From: Sclerotinia nivalis
Lineage: Eukaryota > Ascomycota > Leotiomycetes > Helotiales > Sclerotiniaceae
DNA length: 64,000 nt
Direction: 5' to 3'
Assembly (NCBI GenBank): GCA_029531795.1
Contig: JAPEIS010000011.1
Coordinates: 1,240,001-1,304,000, forward strand
Shown: positions 61,681-64,000 of the stretch, piece after piece
How the letters are laid out: the number at the start of each line of letters is the position of its first letter
Position numbering within the stretch: position 1 is the first letter of the stretch
Made by a program: the position numbers and the translations under genes
The notes under the pieces: generated by a model
Told to the model about the DNA's origin: nothing
Databases searched by the model: none
Seen by the model: the letters and a program-made list of their open reading frames with translations, nothing else

Positions 61681-64000
61681 ATGGGAGCTTCCGACTCGAA
61701 ATTAGTATTTAAGAAGGGTATCTTCAGGCTTTCAGAGGATAAGATTATTCCTGCCGATGACCCATATTGGGCTTCTGTAAGCTGATCGCACATCTTCAGC
61801 TGTGTTGTTACTGATTGAGCCTTGGTTAGTTTTGGGAGCTACCAGAATCTACAGAAGACATCTTCAGTCTCTTCTCTCCTGCAGATATTCGAAGAACTCG
61901 CGATACGGCATTAGAAAATTTAGAGACTCTGATATTAGCCATAACAAGTCGACTGTTCGTTCTCCGTCATCACCCCTCATTCCCTCATCCGGAGTTTGCT
62001 CCAGAAAGAGATGCATTGAATTGCATTCGGATTCTCACACGAATTCTACCATACGTATACGAAGCTGAGAAACTACAATCATGGGAAGAGACATTCTTTT
62101 GGGGTTCAAGGAGGAAACGGACACGGTACCTAGTCGCAGATCAATGTTGATTGATTCAGCCACTGACTGTTTTGTAGCAAGGCAGCTCTGGCCCGAGACG
62201 TGATATTCGATGAGTCCCAGGAAGAGTTACAAAAGCTTGAAGCTGCGGCGCAAGAATTCGAGGAGATTAAACCCTTGGCAGAAGAATTGATCGACACATT
62301 GATCGATTTGCTCTTCTTCGCGGACTTTACCCTCCCAAAACCGCAAAATAGTAAGAACAAAGTATCGTATGCTATTTGGCAAAGCGGAGTAGGATGCAAT
62401 ACGCCAGTCGGGACGAGTAAAGAATTTGAGAACAACCGCACCGAGATACTAAGGTTGCTCTTGACTTTAACCAGTCAGAGCATGTACATGTCGGCGAACT
62501 TACTTCCCGTACAAGGTGTGAAGGCTATCACATATATCGCTACTTGTCCGGATAAGCAGGTTGTACTATCTGTGTTGTGCTCCCTACTGAACACTGTGAG
62601 GTTATATTATCTTCATCTGTATACGGATGCTAATTTGTACGAAGACCTTGAAATACAACCCGGCAAAATGGCAAGTACCATACAATGTACAGGTTTTCAA
62701 AGACCCGAAACAGATACTAGTCACATATGCATTGCAGGTCAGTCAATATACCATCCGTTGGTCTCAGAATCTGATATTTGAACTCGTAGTTTTTACTTGC
62801 CATTCTCCTATATCCGATACCTGAATCTGGTCCAGCTCAAACTAAGAAAAGTAAGATTTGATTTCTTTCTGTTTGTGGTCCCCAACTAACATGTTAGATT
62901 ATTTCCGACATTTTCTTGGTCGTTTACATAGACCCCAAGATTTTCAGTTCATTGTAGATGGAATGACAAGAATCTTGAACCAACCTATGAACGCTACTAC
63001 TTCCTATATCCCCGGAAACCAATCATACGCAAAATGTGCATCAGAAATGATTATGCTATTCTGGGAAATCACTCAGTGTAATAAACGATTTCGGTCTTTC
63101 TTAATTGATACGGATCGATCACACGATTTCGTTATTCTAATCATATTCTATTCCCTTGAATATAGACTTGATGCATCTAAGCAAGGAGTTGTACGAATGT
63201 GTATTTTCATACTACAGACCTTGAGTGTGGAGCCGAACTTTGGCAAGAATTTGAACAAGCGATTTGAAGCCCAAGATACTTTGCCACCGAGTATCAGACT
63301 TCAGTCGTTCAACGGAACATATGCCGATTTCCTTATCCAAGTAGGTATCCTGCAATATGTTAACTTTTTGGCAATACTGACCAAGAATAGTCCATCTACA
63401 ACATAATAACAACAAGCCAAGGAAAACTCACAGCCATCTATCCTGCATTACTAGCAATAATAAACAACATCGCTGCTTATCTGGAAAACATCAGCGCTTC
63501 GACATCTTCAAAACTCCTGCAACTATTTGCATCAATGTCATCCCCTGGATTCCTGCTATCAAACGAGAGTAATCATGATCTTCTTCAGTCTCTTCTGGAG
63601 AGTATGAATGCTATCATTGAGCATCAGTTTCCTAGTGAGTCGCCCAAATATTATCATGTCTCTAGTGAAAAATAGAACGCTAACTAGTATCTAGGAAATC
63701 CTAATTTTGTGTACTCTATTTTAAGAAACAAGAAGAAATTTGAAGGTATACTTTCATTCTTTTTATGTTGAAGTTCCAACTGACTCTGACTTAGCTTTAC
63801 GGCACTTTACTTTGGAAAGTGGCCAAGAAGAGATAGAAAGAAGAAACAGGCGAAAGAAAGAACGTCTAGCAGAATCAGGGGATGTAGATAGTAGAAGAGG
63901 CTCTGCGGACAGTATGCGAAGCCCATCTATAAATCATCAACGGGGACCTTCAGCACTTAGTAATGTCCCAGAGGAGGATACGTTTGCCATTGGGGATGAT
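61681..64000 (+). CDS. hid1: HID1 (Golgi/trans-Golgi trafficking protein), 3'-truncated by window edge, first 636 aa; 9 exons
   Basis: HID1 is a large helical protein of the Golgi region, conserved from fungi to animals. Exons: 61681-61776, 61830-62125, 62178-62595, 62645-62737, 62790-62850, 62898-63340, 63391-63634, 63695-63745 and 63795->64000. All eight junctions keep phase, with introns of 47-60 bp. The N-terminus MGASDSKLVFKKGIFRLSED is the family signature, and its Gly2 is a myristoylation site in animal HID1. Further family blocks are DDPYWASFWELPES, FSPADIRRTRD, VPYNVQVFKDPKQILVTYAL and DYFRHFLGRLHRPQDF. The fourth exon begins after a short intron that a naive caller would read through into the wrong frame. 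The last visible text, EEDTFAIGDD, is also conserved. Confidence 0.95.

Noticed and set aside
1..64000. CRISPR arrays, operons, prokaryotic or viral capsid/replication modules
   Set aside because: No spaced identical repeats, Shine-Dalgarno-led gene strings or such proteins are present. Introns and gene content are fungal.

Overview
The window comes from a filamentous ascomycete nucleus. Introns are short (about 45-80 bp, GT..AG), and almost every gene can be assembled from exons whose reading phases match exactly across the junctions. The gene set (cutinase, AA9 oxidative cellulase, sedolisin, FPP synthase, APC8, POM34, HID1) and the C-to-T / G-to-A decay of repeats (repeat-induced point mutation, RIP) fit a plant-associated Leotiomycete. 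My best guess is Sclerotiniaceae (Botrytis/Sclerotinia type). That placement is inference from recalled protein resemblance, not from a search.

Layout. 1-1.7 kb: 3' part of an unrecognised gene. 4.06-4.82 kb: secreted cutinase. 6.5-8.0 kb: decayed F-box-like gene on the minus strand. 8.5-10.2 kb: gene for a highly charged protein that starts with a lipid-anchor type N-terminus. About 10.7-27.1 kb: AT-rich transposon island. There a plus-strand LINE is cut twice, by a full-length LTR element on the plus strand (A, 12701-19452) and by another on the minus strand (B, 19622-25245). A solo LTR (25756-25901) and a 5'-truncated LINE (26296-27083) follow. All four insertions have target-site duplications that I could read directly, and all coding capacity is ruined by RIP-type changes. 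28.1-31.9 kb: FPP synthase (minus) and APC8/CDC23 (plus), divergent. 33.6-37.8 kb: AA9-CBM1 polysaccharide monooxygenase and a sedolisin protease, convergent. 41.1-42.2 kb: RmlD/MAT2B-like reductase. 42.6-50.5 kb: gene desert containing a frameshifted PTH11/rhodopsin-domain pseudogene and a decayed UstYa-type (DUF3328) gene. 50.5-53.0 kb: RA-PH signalling adaptor. 53.4-58 kb: strongly purine-biased low-complexity DNA, then a dispersed short motif that occurs in both orientations. 58.1-59.9 kb: membrane-anchored AMP-binding-like protein without a recognisable ATP-binding signature. 60.5-61.4 kb: POM34-like nucleoporin. 61.7 kb to the end: HID1, cut by the window edge.

How the genes fit together. 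Housekeeping genes (sterol/isoprenoid synthesis, cell cycle, nuclear pore, Golgi trafficking) are interleaved with secreted plant-cell-wall and protein-degrading enzymes and with transposon-rich, pseudogene-rich stretches. This is the patchwork expected of a plant-pathogen or saprotroph genome. I see no CRISPR, operon or prokaryotic signal. The most informative structures are the nested-transposon record, a ladder of hairpins in the LTR of element B, and the unexplained motif array at 55-58 kb.
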